Below, piece by piece: positions 1-8,691 of a stretch of DNA of 64,000 nucleotides. The notes beneath the pieces are model-generated. The model did no database searches and was not told the origin of the DNA. It worked only from the letters and a program-made list of their open reading frames with translations. The translations under genes were made by a program, and so were the position numbers. Where the stretch lies: positions 226,270-290,269 of the forward strand of contig JBBART010000003.1 in NCBI GenBank assembly GCA_040399685.1, in the 5' to 3' direction. This DNA comes from CAIQQQ01 sp040399685. Lineage in GTDB: Bacteria; Pseudomonadota; Alphaproteobacteria; Acetobacterales; Acetobacteraceae. The first letter of the stretch is position 1. Each line of letters begins with the position of its first letter.

Positions 1-415
1 CGAACACGCCGCCGACATAGCGATACAGCGGCATCTCGAAGGTCTGCGCCACGGCCTTGGCGGTGGCCAGGCTGACGGCGAGAATGGCGTTGGCGCCGAG
101 GCGGGATTTGTTCTCGGTGCCGTCCAGCTCGATCATCGCAAGGTCGATGGCGACCTGCTCGGTGCCGTCCATGCCGCCGATGGTGTCGAGGATCTCGCCC
201 TGGATGTTGGCGATGGCCTTGAGCACGCCCTTGCCGCCGTATTTGGACTTGTCGCCGTCGCGCAGCTCAACAGCTTCATGGGCGCCGGTGGAGGCGCCTG
301 ACGGGACGGCCGCGCGGCCCATGGCGCCGCTTTCAAGCAGCACGTCGACTTCAACGGTGGGGTTGCCACGGCTGTCGAGGATCTGGCGGGCGACGATGTC
401 GATAATGGCGGTCAT
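1..415 (-). CDS. eno: Enolase (2-phosphoglycerate dehydratase), N-terminal part, cut by window edge
   Basis: Reading leftward from an ATG at 415, the translation opens MTAIIDIVARQILDSRGNPT, the classic enolase N-terminus with the DSRGNPTVEVDV strand, followed by the SGASTGAHEAVELRD mobile loop and SRLGANAILAVSLA. About 138 residues are present; the catalytic barrel lies outside the window. Enolase interconverts 2-phosphoglycerate and phosphoenolpyruvate in the cytosol. It heads the same-strand side of a block of core genes (VOC, FKBP, kdsA, pyrG, secG, tpiA), an arrangement usual in alphaproteobacteria. The gene is unmistakable; only its 3' end is unseen. Confidence 0.97.
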   Translation of the reverse strand, partial: MTAIIDIVARQILDSRGNPTVEVDVLLESGAMGRAAVPSGASTGAHEAVELRDGDKSKYGGKGVLKAIANIQGEILDTIGGMDGTEQVAIDLAMIELDGTENKSRLGANAILAVSLATAKAVAQTFEMPLYRYVGGVF

Positions 416-479
416 GATGGCTCCCGGCGCGAATTTACGCCGGTTGGCTAGCACCGTGAAACGTTGGGCGCCAGACCGC

Positions 480-911
480 TTAGGCGATCGGGCGTGCGCC
501 GAGGTCCTGAAAGAACCGCAGCAGGTAGCCGTCCGGGTCGACGGCGATGAACTGGCGGTTGCCGAGTTCACGCTCACCGGCGCGATACCATTTTTCTTCC
601 ATCGGCAGCGTGATGCGGCCGGATGCGGCGATCACGCGGGCCTGCAGGGCGTCGACGTCCGAGCAGGCGATTTGCAGGCTCATGCCGCGCCCACAGGGAT
701 AGTCCAGGGCGCCGAGCAGGAAGCCGCGCTCGGCTGATCGGTCGGACACGAGGTCGAGCATCAGCTCCGCCCCCTCGCGGCCGAGATAGACGAATCCTTC
801 CTTCGGTCGTTCCCACATCACGGCAAAGCCGAGCACTTCTTCGTAGAAGGCCCGGCTCCGCGCGATGTCGGTCACGATCAGCTCTGGAACCAGAGCTGCG
901 ACCGCCTTCAT
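480..911 (-). CDS. VOC (glyoxalase/bleomycin-resistance) family protein
   Basis: A 143-residue protein with one vicinal-oxygen-chelate fold. It starts MKAVAALVPELIVTDIARSR, then has the typical YEEVLGF strand-helix, a VYLGREGAELMLDL strand and a C-terminal FIAVDPDGYLLRFFQDLG strand (the DPDG-Y-L-R-F element shared by the family). The small dimeric VOC proteins include resistance proteins and dioxygenase-like enzymes; substrate cannot be read from the sequence. Its start overlaps the stop of the upstream FKBP gene by 4 bases (908-911), so the two are probably translated together. Confidence 0.85.
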   Translation of the reverse strand: MKAVAALVPELIVTDIARSRAFYEEVLGFAVMWERPKEGFVYLGREGAELMLDLVSDRSAERGFLLGALDYPCGRGMSLQIACSDVDALQARVIAASGRITLPMEEKWYRAGERELGNRQFIAVDPDGYLLRFFQDLGARPIA

Positions 912-1339
912 TTCACGCCGAGCAGCTCCACGTCGAACACCAGCGTGGCGTTCGGCGGAATCACCGCTCCGGCGCCGCGTGCGCCATAGCCGAGTTCCGG
1001 CGGCAGGATCAGCGTGCGCTGGCCACCGATCTGCATGCCGGCAACGCCCTGGTCCCAGCCGGCGATGACGCGGCCGGCGCCGAGCGGGAAGACGAACGCA
1101 TCGCCACGGTCACGCGAGCTGTCGAACTTCTTGCCCTTGTTCTCAGGCGCGGCTTCGTCGAACAGCCAGCCGGTGTAGTGCACCGAAACCTGCTGGCCCG
1201 CGGTGGCCGTGGCGCCGGTGCCGATCTTGTGGTCGATGATTTTCATTTGGGGGCCCTTGGTTGGGGTTTGCGCGAAGCCGCGCGTGGCGAAGGCGAAGAT
1301 GGCAGCAACAGCGGCCATCAAGGTTTGGCGACGTGTCAT
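908..1339 (-). CDS. Exported FKBP-type peptidyl-prolyl cis-trans isomerase
   Basis: 143 residues. The first ~23 residues form a signal peptide (MTRRQTLMAAVAAIFAFATR, ending at a FAQ cleavage-like site), possibly Tat-type because of the RR. The mature part is a single FKBP domain: VSVHYTGWL, KKFDSSRDRGDAFVFPLG, GRVIAGWDQGVAGMQIGG and the C-terminal IPPNATLVFDVELLGVK, which carry the usual active-site aromatic residues. It would catalyse proline isomerisation in the periplasm. It sits 4 bp downstream of kdsA in the same direction and overlaps the VOC gene. Confidence 0.93.
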   Translation of the reverse strand: MTRRQTLMAAVAAIFAFATRGFAQTPTKGPQMKIIDHKIGTGATATAGQQVSVHYTGWLFDEAAPENKGKKFDSSRDRGDAFVFPLGAGRVIAGWDQGVAGMQIGGQRTLILPPELGYGARGAGAVIPPNATLVFDVELLGVK

Positions 1340-1343
1340 GCGG

Positions 1344-2174
1344 TCAGCCTTTCTTGGCGAGATCGTCGAACGCCTTGAGACGGGCGAGCAGCGCCGGCAT
1401 CTGGGCGATCGGGATCATGTTCGGCCCGTCCGACGGCGCGTGGTCGGGGTCCTGGTGGGTTTCGATGAAAACCGACGCCACACCGACCGCCAGCGCCGCG
1501 CGGGCCAGGATGGGGGCGAATTCGCGCTGGCCGCCCGAGGTTGTCCCCTGCCCGCCCGGCTGCTGCACCGAATGGGTGGCGTCATACACAACCGGATAGC
1601 CGGTCTGGCCCATGATGGTCAGGCCACGGAAATCGTTGACCAGCGTGTTGTAACCAAAACTGGTGCCACGCTCGCACAGCATGATGCGGTGATTGCCGGT
1701 GGAGGCGATCTTGGCGGCCACGTGAACCATGTCCCACGGGGCGAGGAACTGGCCCTTCTTGACGTTGATCGCAGCCCCCGTCTCACCGGCGGCGATCAAC
1801 AGATCGGTCTGGCGCGACAGGAAGGCCGGAATTTGCAGCACGTCCACCGCTGCGGCGGCCGGCGCGCACTGCTCCGGCGCATGGACGTCGGTCAGCACCG
1901 GCATCGAAAAGCGGGCGCGGATTTCGGCCAGAATATCCAGCCCAGCCGCCATGCCGACACCGCGCGCGGTGCCGACGCTGGTACGGTTGGCCTTGTCGTA
2001 GCTGGATTTATAGATCACCGGGATGCCGAGCGCCGCGCACATCTCATGGATGGCGGCGGCGGTCTCGATGGCGTGGGCGCGGCTTTCGATCTGGCACGGA
2101 CCTGCGATCAGCACGAACGGCAGATCGTTGCCGATCCGCACGTCACCGAGCAGGAAGTCGCGGTTCTCAGACAA
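1344..2174 (-). CDS. kdsA: 3-deoxy-8-phosphooctulonate (KDO8P) synthase
   Basis: 276 residues, normal for the family. It condenses phosphoenolpyruvate with arabinose 5-phosphate to give KDO 8-phosphate for lipopolysaccharide. Visible landmarks are FVLIAGPCQIES near residue 20, YKSSYDKANRTS near 56, PVLTDVHAPEQC, and CERGTSFGYNTLVNDFR. The start ATG overlaps the 3' end of pyrG by 8 bases, and FKBP follows after 4 bases, so pyrG-kdsA-FKBP-VOC looks like one transcription unit. Its presence says the organism builds KDO-containing LPS. Confidence 0.97.
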   Translation of the reverse strand: MSENRDFLLGDVRIGNDLPFVLIAGPCQIESRAHAIETAAAIHEMCAALGIPVIYKSSYDKANRTSVGTARGVGMAAGLDILAEIRARFSMPVLTDVHAPEQCAPAAAAVDVLQIPAFLSRQTDLLIAAGETGAAINVKKGQFLAPWDMVHVAAKIASTGNHRIMLCERGTSFGYNTLVNDFRGLTIMGQTGYPVVYDATHSVQQPGGQGTTSGGQREFAPILARAALAVGVASVFIETHQDPDHAPSDGPNMIPIAQMPALLARLKAFDDLAKKG

Positions 2175-3813
2175 GGCGGGACTGCTTCAGCGCGGCCTCG
2201 ATGAAGCCGTGGAACAGCGGATGCGGATCGAACGGCTTGGATTTCAGCTCGGGGTGATACTGCACGCCGATGAACCACGGATGGCCGGGCAGTTCCACGA
2301 TCTCGGGCAACACGCCATCGGGAGACATGCCAGAGAATTTGAGGCCGGTGGCTTCCAGCCGCTCGCGGTAATGCACGTTCACCTCATAGCGGTGGCGATG
2401 GCGCTCGAAGATCTGGGCCTTGCCGCCATAGGTGGCGCGGACCAGCGAGCCCTCGGCGAGAGCGGCCGGAAACGCGCCGAGCCGCATGGTGCCGCCAAGA
2501 TCGCCGCCCACTTCACGGCGCTCGATATCGTCACCACGCGCCCATTCGGTCAGCAAGCCGACAACAGGTTCGTCGCATGGCCCAAACTCGGTGGAGGAGG
2601 CGTGTTCCATGCCCGCCAGATTGCGGGCCGCCTCGATGACGGCCATCTGCATGCCAAAGCAAATGCCGAGGAACGGCACGTTCCGCTCACGGGCAAACTG
2701 CACCGCGGTGATCTTGCCCTCGGTGCCGCGTTCGCCGAAGCCGCCGGGCACCAGAATGCCGTGCACGCCTTCAAGGCGGGCCACTGCATTCGGTTCCTCG
2801 AAGATCTGGCTGTCCACCCAGTCCAGATGCACCTTCACGCGGTTGGAAATGCCGCCATGCGTCAGCGCTTCGGCCAAGCTTTTATAGCTGTCGAGCAGGT
2901 TGGTGTATTTGCCGACCACGGCGATTCGCACTTCGCCTTCCGGCGCGCGCACCACGTCGCAGATCTTCTGCCAACGGCTGAGATCTGGCTCGCTTTCAAA
3001 CGGCAGGCCGAAGTGTCGCAGCACTTCGCGGTCCATGCCCTCGGTGTGATAGCTGATCGGCACGGCGTAGATCGTGTCCACGTCCAGCGCCGCGATCACG
3101 GCTTCCGGGCGCACGTTACAGAACAGGGCGATCTTGCGACGCTCGTTCTCGGGAATCGGCCGATCGCAGCGGCACAGCAGCATGTTGGCCTGGATGCCGA
3201 CATTCAGCAGCTCCTTCACCGAATGCTGGGTCGGCTTGGTCTTCAACTCGCCGGCCGACGGAATCCATGGCACCAGCGTCAGGTGCACGAACATCACAAG
3301 CTGCGGGCCAAGTTCGTTGCCGAGCTGGCGAATGGCTTCAAGGAACGGCAGGCTTTCGATGTCGCCCACCGTGCCGCCGATTTCGATCAGCACGAAGTCC
3401 AGCGGACGGCCATCTTCATCGATGGTGTGACCGGTGATCGCTTCCTTGATGGCGTCGGTGATGTGCGGAATGACCTGCACCGTGGCGCCCAGATAGTCGC
3501 CGCGCCGTTCCTTGGCGATCACTTCCTGGTAGATGCGTCCGGTGGTGGCGTTGTCGGTGCGCGATGCGGGAACGCCGGTGAAGCGCTCGTAATGGCCGAG
3601 ATCAAGATCGGTCTCGGCGCCGTCATCGGTGACATAGACCTCGCCGTGCTGATACGGCGACATCGTGCCGGGATCGACGTTGAGGTAAGGGTCGAGCTTG
3701 CGCATCCGCACGGTGTAGCCACGTGTCTGCAACAAGGCGCCGAGGGAAGCGGACGCCACGCCCTTGCCGAGCGAAGACACCACACCGCCGGTGATGAAAA
3801 CAAAGCGGGTCAT
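2167..3813 (-). CDS. pyrG: CTP synthase (glutamine-hydrolysing)
   Basis: 548 residues from the ATG at 3813; an in-frame start seven codons earlier exists, but the family begins MTRFVFITGGVVSSLGKG. The N-terminal synthetase domain (about 1-270) has the SSLGKG P-loop and the DPYLNVDPGTMSPYQHGEV motif; the C-terminal glutamine amidotransferase domain has GILVPGGFGERG and the nucleophile in FLGICFGMQ (near residue 385) with a C-terminal QYHPE histidine. It makes CTP from UTP, ATP and glutamine. It overlaps kdsA by 8 bases. Confidence 0.97.
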   Translation of the reverse strand: MTRFVFITGGVVSSLGKGVASASLGALLQTRGYTVRMRKLDPYLNVDPGTMSPYQHGEVYVTDDGAETDLDLGHYERFTGVPASRTDNATTGRIYQEVIAKERRGDYLGATVQVIPHITDAIKEAITGHTIDEDGRPLDFVLIEIGGTVGDIESLPFLEAIRQLGNELGPQLVMFVHLTLVPWIPSAGELKTKPTQHSVKELLNVGIQANMLLCRCDRPIPENERRKIALFCNVRPEAVIAALDVDTIYAVPISYHTEGMDREVLRHFGLPFESEPDLSRWQKICDVVRAPEGEVRIAVVGKYTNLLDSYKSLAEALTHGGISNRVKVHLDWVDSQIFEEPNAVARLEGVHGILVPGGFGERGTEGKITAVQFARERNVPFLGICFGMQMAVIEAARNLAGMEHASSTEFGPCDEPVVGLLTEWARGDDIERREVGGDLGGTMRLGAFPAALAEGSLVRATYGGKAQIFERHRHRYEVNVHYRERLEATGLKFSGMSPDGVLPEIVELPGHPWFIGVQYHPELKSKPFDPHPLFHGFIEAALKQSRLV

Positions 3814-3974
3814 GGGCGTGCACCATACGCGCACGCCAAGGCAGCGGTAAACCTGATCGGCATTTTCTCGGTCCTGTCACTTAAGCGACGCGGGAGGGCA
3901 ACTCAGAGGCGGTCGGACAGACCCATGCGAAGACGCGTCACATGGCTCATGTCGTGAGCGATCAGTTGGGGCGA

Positions 3975-4322
3975 TTAGTTGGTCGGCACTGCCGGGCCCT
4001 TGGGGGCTGCGGGGACAATCGTATCAGCCGGCGCAGGCACCAACGGTGCGGTGGCCTGCGGCGGAGTGTCCAGAAGCGAGCGGCCAACGCCGGTGGTGCC
4101 ACGGTTCAGCAGCGCCAACGCCAGCGAAAGCCCAAAGAACAACGCGCCCAGAATGGCGGTTGTGCGGGTCAGAAGATTGGCGGTGCCGCGACCGCCCATG
4201 AAGGAGCCCATGCCCTGCGAGCTGCCGATCCCCAGGCCGCCGCCCTCGCTGCGCTGGATCAGCACGAGGCCAATCAAGGCGAGGGTGACAAAGAGGTGAA
4301 CGATCAGCAGAACGGTGGTCAT
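3975..4322 (-). CDS. secG: Preprotein translocase subunit SecG
   Basis: 115 residues starting MTTVLLIVHLFVTLALIGLV. Two membrane segments (about 3-22 and 52-72) flank the polar loop LIQRSEGGGLGIGSSQGMGS, the hallmark of SecG, and a Pro/Ala-rich tail (APADTIVPAAPKGPAVPTN) follows. SecG is the accessory subunit of SecYEG. The reading frame runs on upstream into tpiA in another frame, but this ATG at 4322 is the family start. It is the downstream partner of tpiA (53 bp apart), a linkage common in proteobacteria. Confidence 0.95.
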   Translation of the reverse strand: MTTVLLIVHLFVTLALIGLVLIQRSEGGGLGIGSSQGMGSFMGGRGTANLLTRTTAILGALFFGLSLALALLNRGTTGVGRSLLDTPPQATAPLVPAPADTIVPAAPKGPAVPTN

Positions 4323-4375
4323 GATAATCCTTGGTGTGTGCACGCCATCGGCTGGGTTGAGCGCAAGAGGGCCTT

Positions 4376-5134
4376 CTAGCCGCCAGGGGCTGCGGCGGCA
4401 ACCGTGCTGGCAGCATTGGCAATCGCCAGAAAGTCCGAGGCGTTCAAACTGGCCCCGCCGACCAATGCGCCACCAACGTCCGGCAACGCAAGCAATGTCG
4501 CGGCGTTGGAGGGCTTCACAGAGCCGCCATACAAAATAAGCATCGCCTGCCCTGTGGCGCCAAGATGGCTGACCAGCGTGGCGCGGATATGCGCATGCAT
4601 GGCTGCCACGTCCTCGGCGGTCGGCGTGCGACCGGTGCCGATGGCCCAAACCGGCTCGTAGGCGACCACGCCTGCGAAATCAGCCGGCAGGCTGCCGATC
4701 AATTGCGCACCGACGATGGCGTATTCCTGACCGGCCAGGCGCTGGGACTCGGTCTCGCCCACGCAGACGATGGGCGTGAGGCCGGTGGCGATCGCGGCGG
4801 CGGTTTTGGCGCGCACGATGGCATCGGTCTCGCCGTGGTCGGCGCGGCGTTCGGAATGGCCGAGAATGACCCAAGACGCGCCGGCGTCGCGCAGCATGGG
4901 CGCCGAGATGTCGCCGGTATGGGCGCCATTGGCGTTCACATGGCAGTCCTGCCCGCCCACGGCCACGCCGGAGCCCTGCAAGATCTCGGCGACGGCAGCG
5001 ATCAGCGTCGCTGGCGGACACACCAGCAGATCGCACCTGACTTCGGCCGCGCCATCACGCAACGGACCCGCGATTGCGGCGGCCTCCGCGCGCAGTCCGT
5101 TCATTTTCCAATTGCCCGCGATCAGCTTGCGCAT
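4376..5134 (-). CDS. tpiA: Triosephosphate isomerase
   Basis: 252 residues from MRKLIAGNWKMNGLRAEA; an ATG two codons upstream (5140) is equally possible. It interconverts dihydroxyacetone phosphate and glyceraldehyde 3-phosphate. Catalytic landmarks are all present: the N-K pair in GNWKMNG, the electrophilic histidine in VILGHSERR, the general base in VVAYEPVWAIGTGRTP, and the phosphate loop LILYGGSVKPSNA. It is transcribed divergently from ppiD, with about 120 bp between them, and runs on into secG. Confidence 0.97.
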   Translation of the reverse strand: MRKLIAGNWKMNGLRAEAAAIAGPLRDGAAEVRCDLLVCPPATLIAAVAEILQGSGVAVGGQDCHVNANGAHTGDISAPMLRDAGASWVILGHSERRADHGETDAIVRAKTAAAIATGLTPIVCVGETESQRLAGQEYAIVGAQLIGSLPADFAGVVAYEPVWAIGTGRTPTAEDVAAMHAHIRATLVSHLGATGQAMLILYGGSVKPSNAATLLALPDVGGALVGGASLNASDFLAIANAASTVAAAAPGG

Positions 5135-5254
5135 CGTCATTCTCCCGCATCGTCCGCTGATGGCTCTAGCCGATCCCGCCGCAAGGTGGCAAACCGACGC
5201 CAGCACGCCTTATGGTGACGCTCTTTACCCGCTTCTTTGTCTGGGATCTTTTTG

Positions 5255-7174
5255 ATGCTCTCGCTGTTCCGCCGCTTCCTCGACACCTGGGCCGCCAAGG
5301 CCTTCTTCATCGTGCTCGTGGCATCGTTTGGCCTGTGGGGCGTGGCCGACGTCGTGCGCAACCTCGGACAGCAGACCTCGCTGGCGGTGGTCGGCGCGCG
5401 CAAGATCGAACTGCCCGAGGCGCAAGAGGCGTATCGCCGGCAATTGGCGCAGGTGACGCGGATGTTCGGCACCAACATCACCCCCACCCCCGAGATCCGC
5501 CGCTCGGTGGCCGGACAGGCCGTGGAGCGGTTGATCACAACGGCGGCGCTGGACAACAAGGCGGCCGATCTGGGCCTGACGGTGCCTGACGACGCCTTGC
5601 GCCAGGCGGTGTTCGAGATCCCGGCCTTCAAGGGTCCAAAAGGCACCTTCGACCGCGCCACCTTCGAGAGCGTGCTGCGCAACAACGGGCTGACCGAGAA
5701 GCGCTTTCTCGACCTGATGCGCTCGGATCTGGCGCAAAAGCAGATGCTTGAGGCCATCCGTGCCGGCACCAAGGCGCCAGACGTGATGGCGAAGGCGGTG
5801 TTCGGCTTCCAGCGCGAGCAGCGCGTGGCAGCCTCCGTCGAGCTTCCGTTCGCATCGGCAGCCAAGCCCGAGGCCGCCACGGACGCCCAGCTGGAGCGGT
5901 ATTACGACAACAACAAAAGCCGCTACACCACGACCGAATATCGCCGCATCAAGGTGGTGGTGCTGTCGCCGGAAACCCTCGAATCTGAAATCACGGTGTC
6001 GGATGCCGACATCGCCGCAGCCTTCGCGGTCCGCAAAGCCGAATTCAACACCGCCGAGAAGCGCTCGGTGCAGGTGCTGCTGGCGCAGGACGAGGCCGTT
6101 GCCAAGCGGCTGGCCGAGGCCTGGAAGGCCGGCGCCGACTGGGCCAGCATTCAGAAAACCGCGGCCGATGCCGGCGCCTCCGGCGTGGAGCTTTCGGATG
6201 CCGTGCAGGAAGAGTTCCCGGCCCCCGAACTGGGGGTGGCTGTGTTCGGGGCTGCGCTGGACGACGTGCCGACCCCGGTGCGCAGCGCGCTCGGCTGGCA
6301 CGTGGTGAAGGTGGTCGCCATCACGCCCGGTGCATCGCGGACGCTGGCCGAGATGACGCCGATCCTGAAGGCCCGGATTGTGGCCGATCGCGCCGTCGAT
6401 CTGCTCTACACCCGCGCCAACAAGGTGGAAGACGCCTTGGCCGCCGGCACCTCGCTGGATGATCTACCGGGCGATCTTGGCCTGGCGGCGACGTCCGGCA
6501 CGCTGGACGCCCAGGGCCTGACGCTCGAAGGCGTGGCAGCGCCGATCCCGGGGCCTGCCGAGTTGCGCCCTGCCCTCGTGCTGGCCGCGTTTCAGGCCAA
6601 GAAGGGCGATGCCCCGCATCTGACCCAGGCGCCGAACGCCGCCAATGGCGCGCAGTCGTTCTTCGCGTTCTCGGTGGAGGAGATTTTCGCCCCCGAAGCA
6701 CGTCCGTTGCCGCAGGTGATCGACACCGTGCGCGCCGATTGGACGCGCGACGCCATCCGCCGCACCCAGGAAGAGGCCGCGGCCAAGCTGCTGGCCGCCG
6801 TAAAGGGCGGGCAGTCGCTGGAGGATGCCGCAACCGTGGCCGGCGTGCAGGTCCGCACCCTCGCCGCTGCCGGCCGCGCCGCGCCGGTCGATGGCGTGCC
6901 GACCCAGCTTGTCACGCCGCTGTTCGGATTGAAGCTCGGTGAAGCCACCATGGCCGAAACGCCGGAAGGCTTCGTGGTGGCGGTGCTGAAGCAGATCATC
7001 GCCGCTGACCCTGCCGCCGATCCGGCGAGCTATGCCGCGATGCGCGAACAGCTTGGTAAGGCATTGGCCGATGACAGCGAGACGCTGTTCGCCACCATCG
7101 TGCGCACCCGCGCCGAGCCAAAGGTGAACCGTGCCCAGCTTGAGACCCTCGTTCAGGCGGACCCCACCCCATGA
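5255..7174 (+). CDS. ppiD: PpiD-type membrane-anchored periplasmic peptidyl-prolyl isomerase/chaperone
   Basis: 639 residues from the ATG at 5255 (MLSLFRRFLDTWAAKAFFIV). One N-terminal membrane anchor (about 12-32) is followed by a SurA/PpiD-like helical chaperone region (about 35-230) with the FQREQRVAASVELPF junction, a parvulin-like region around 245-375, and a long helical C-terminus. This is the layout of PpiD, which works at the periplasmic side of SecYEG. The parvulin part is poorly conserved and may be catalytically weak. Its stop overlaps the trpE start by 4 bases (ATGA). Confidence 0.88.
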   Translation: MLSLFRRFLDTWAAKAFFIVLVASFGLWGVADVVRNLGQQTSLAVVGARKIELPEAQEAYRRQLAQVTRMFGTNITPTPEIRRSVAGQAVERLITTAALDNKAADLGLTVPDDALRQAVFEIPAFKGPKGTFDRATFESVLRNNGLTEKRFLDLMRSDLAQKQMLEAIRAGTKAPDVMAKAVFGFQREQRVAASVELPFASAAKPEAATDAQLERYYDNNKSRYTTTEYRRIKVVVLSPETLESEITVSDADIAAAFAVRKAEFNTAEKRSVQVLLAQDEAVAKRLAEAWKAGADWASIQKTAADAGASGVELSDAVQEEFPAPELGVAVFGAALDDVPTPVRSALGWHVVKVVAITPGASRTLAEMTPILKARIVADRAVDLLYTRANKVEDALAAGTSLDDLPGDLGLAATSGTLDAQGLTLEGVAAPIPGPAELRPALVLAAFQAKKGDAPHLTQAPNAANGAQSFFAFSVEEIFAPEARPLPQVIDTVRADWTRDAIRRTQEEAAAKLLAAVKGGQSLEDAATVAGVQVRTLAAAGRAAPVDGVPTQLVTPLFGLKLGEATMAETPEGFVVAVLKQIIAADPAADPASYAAMREQLGKALADDSETLFATIVRTRAEPKVNRAQLETLVQADPTP

Positions 7175-8670
7175 CCGATGAGAGCCAATTCACCGCCGAT
7201 TATCTGGCCGGGCGTGGCCATCTGGTCTGGACCCGGGCCGTGGCCGATCTGGAAACGCCGGTGGCGGCGTTTTTGAAACTCGCGCAGGGCCGGCCGCTCA
7301 GCTTCCTGCTCGAATCGGTGGAAGGCGGCGCGTCGCGTGGCCGGTATTCCATCATCGGCATGGACCCCGACCTCGTCTGGCGCTGCCAAAACGGCCGGGC
7401 CGAGTTGAACCGCAACGCGCTGGCCGCTCCTTACGGCTTCGTGCCCGAGACGCTGGCGCCGCTGGACAGCCTGCGCGCGCTGATCGCCGAGGCGCGACTG
7501 GAGGTTCCGACTGGATTGCCGCCGATGGCGGGCGGTCTGGTGGGCTATCTGGGCTACGACATGGTGCGCCAGATGGAGTCCCTGCCCGACAAGAACGCCG
7601 ATGTTCTGGGCGTGCCGGATGCGATCATGCTGCGGCCGACGCTGTTTGCGATCTTTGACAACGTGACCGACCTGCTGACCTTCGCAGCCCCCGTCTACCC
7701 CCGCGCCGGGGTTTCGGCGGCCACGGCCTGGCAGGCGGCGCAGGACCGGCTGGCGCAGGCCGCCCTGGCGCTGACCCGGGCCCTGCCGTTGGCGGCGCCC
7801 GCGGTGGATCTGCCGCCGATGCCGGAACCGACCTCCACCTTCACGAAGGACGGCTATATCGCGGCTGTCGAACGGGCGAAGGATTACATTCGCGCTGGCG
7901 ACGTGTTCCAGGTGGTGCCGAGCCAGCGTTTCTCCGTGCCGTTCGCCCTGCCGCCGCTTTCGCTCTATCGGGCGCTGCGACGGATCAGCCCGGCGCCGTT
8001 CCTGTTCTTCCTCGATTTTGGCGCCTTCTCCATCGTCGGCTCCAGCCCGGAGATTTTGGTGCGGCTGCGCGACAACGTTGTCACCATCCGCCCCCTCGCC
8101 GGCACCCGCCTGCGCGGTGCGACGCATGAGGAGGACCAGCGCCTGGCCGCCGAACTGCTCGCTGATCCGAAGGAGCGCGCCGAGCATCTGATGTTGCTCG
8201 ACCTCGGCCGCAACGATGTGGGCCGCGTGGCCGAGATCGGCACGGTGAAGGTGACGGAGAGCTTCGCCATCGAGCGCTTCAGCCACGTGATGCACATCAT
8301 GTCCGAGGTGCAGGGCCAGTTGAAGCCGGGTCTCGATGCCGTGGACGCCCTCGTCGGCGGCTTCCCGGCCGGCACGCTGACCGGCGCGCCCAAGGTGCGC
8401 GCCATGCAGATCATCGAGGAACTGGAGCCGGTGCGACGCGGGATCTATGCCGGCTGTATCGGTTATTTCGCCCCGGACGGCACGATGGACACCTGCATCG
8501 GCCTGCGGACGGCGGTTGTGAAGGACGGCGTCATGCACGTCCAGGCCGGCGCTGGCGTGGTCGCGGACAGCAACCCGGAGGCGGAATATGAAGAAACCCG
8601 CCAGAAGGCACGCTCCTTGTTCCGCGCCGCCGAGGAAGCCGTTCGGTTCGCATCCGGTCGCGGAGCGTAG
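7171..8670 (+). CDS. trpE: Anthranilate synthase component I
   Basis: 499 residues, normal length. It converts chorismate plus ammonia to anthranilate, the first tryptophan step. The N-terminal domain has the feedback-inhibition element SFLLESVEGG (near residue 45); the chorismate-binding C-terminal domain has FQVVPSQRFS, SSPEILVRL, RPLAGTRLRGAT, ERAEHLMLLDLGRNDVGRV and GTLTGAPKVRAMQIIEELE. Its start overlaps the ppiD stop by 4 bases. Unusually, no trpG, trpD or trpC follows; a convergent gene does. The glutaminase partner must be encoded elsewhere. Confidence 0.97.
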   Translation: MTDESQFTADYLAGRGHLVWTRAVADLETPVAAFLKLAQGRPLSFLLESVEGGASRGRYSIIGMDPDLVWRCQNGRAELNRNALAAPYGFVPETLAPLDSLRALIAEARLEVPTGLPPMAGGLVGYLGYDMVRQMESLPDKNADVLGVPDAIMLRPTLFAIFDNVTDLLTFAAPVYPRAGVSAATAWQAAQDRLAQAALALTRALPLAAPAVDLPPMPEPTSTFTKDGYIAAVERAKDYIRAGDVFQVVPSQRFSVPFALPPLSLYRALRRISPAPFLFFLDFGAFSIVGSSPEILVRLRDNVVTIRPLAGTRLRGATHEEDQRLAAELLADPKERAEHLMLLDLGRNDVGRVAEIGTVKVTESFAIERFSHVMHIMSEVQGQLKPGLDAVDALVGGFPAGTLTGAPKVRAMQIIEELEPVRRGIYAGCIGYFAPDGTMDTCIGLRTAVVKDGVMHVQAGAGVVADSNPEAEYEETRQKARSLFRAAEEAVRFASGRGA

Positions 8671-8691
8671 GTCGGGCGTTGCCCGACCTAC
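8667..8691. terminator. Hairpin between convergent trpE and TPR genes
   Basis: An 11-bp perfect stem (GTAGGTCGGGC paired with GCCCGACCTAC) with a 3-base loop overlaps the trpE stop codon and touches the stop of the opposing TPR gene. There is no T-run on either strand, so it may be a transcription block for both genes or a stabilising 3' structure rather than a classical intrinsic terminator. Confidence 0.5.

Noticed and set aside
57..737. Long plus-strand reading frame opposite eno and VOC
   Set aside because: It lies antisense to two clear protein families and its translation is low-complexity Ser/Pro/Arg with no domain; typical of GC-rich antisense frames.
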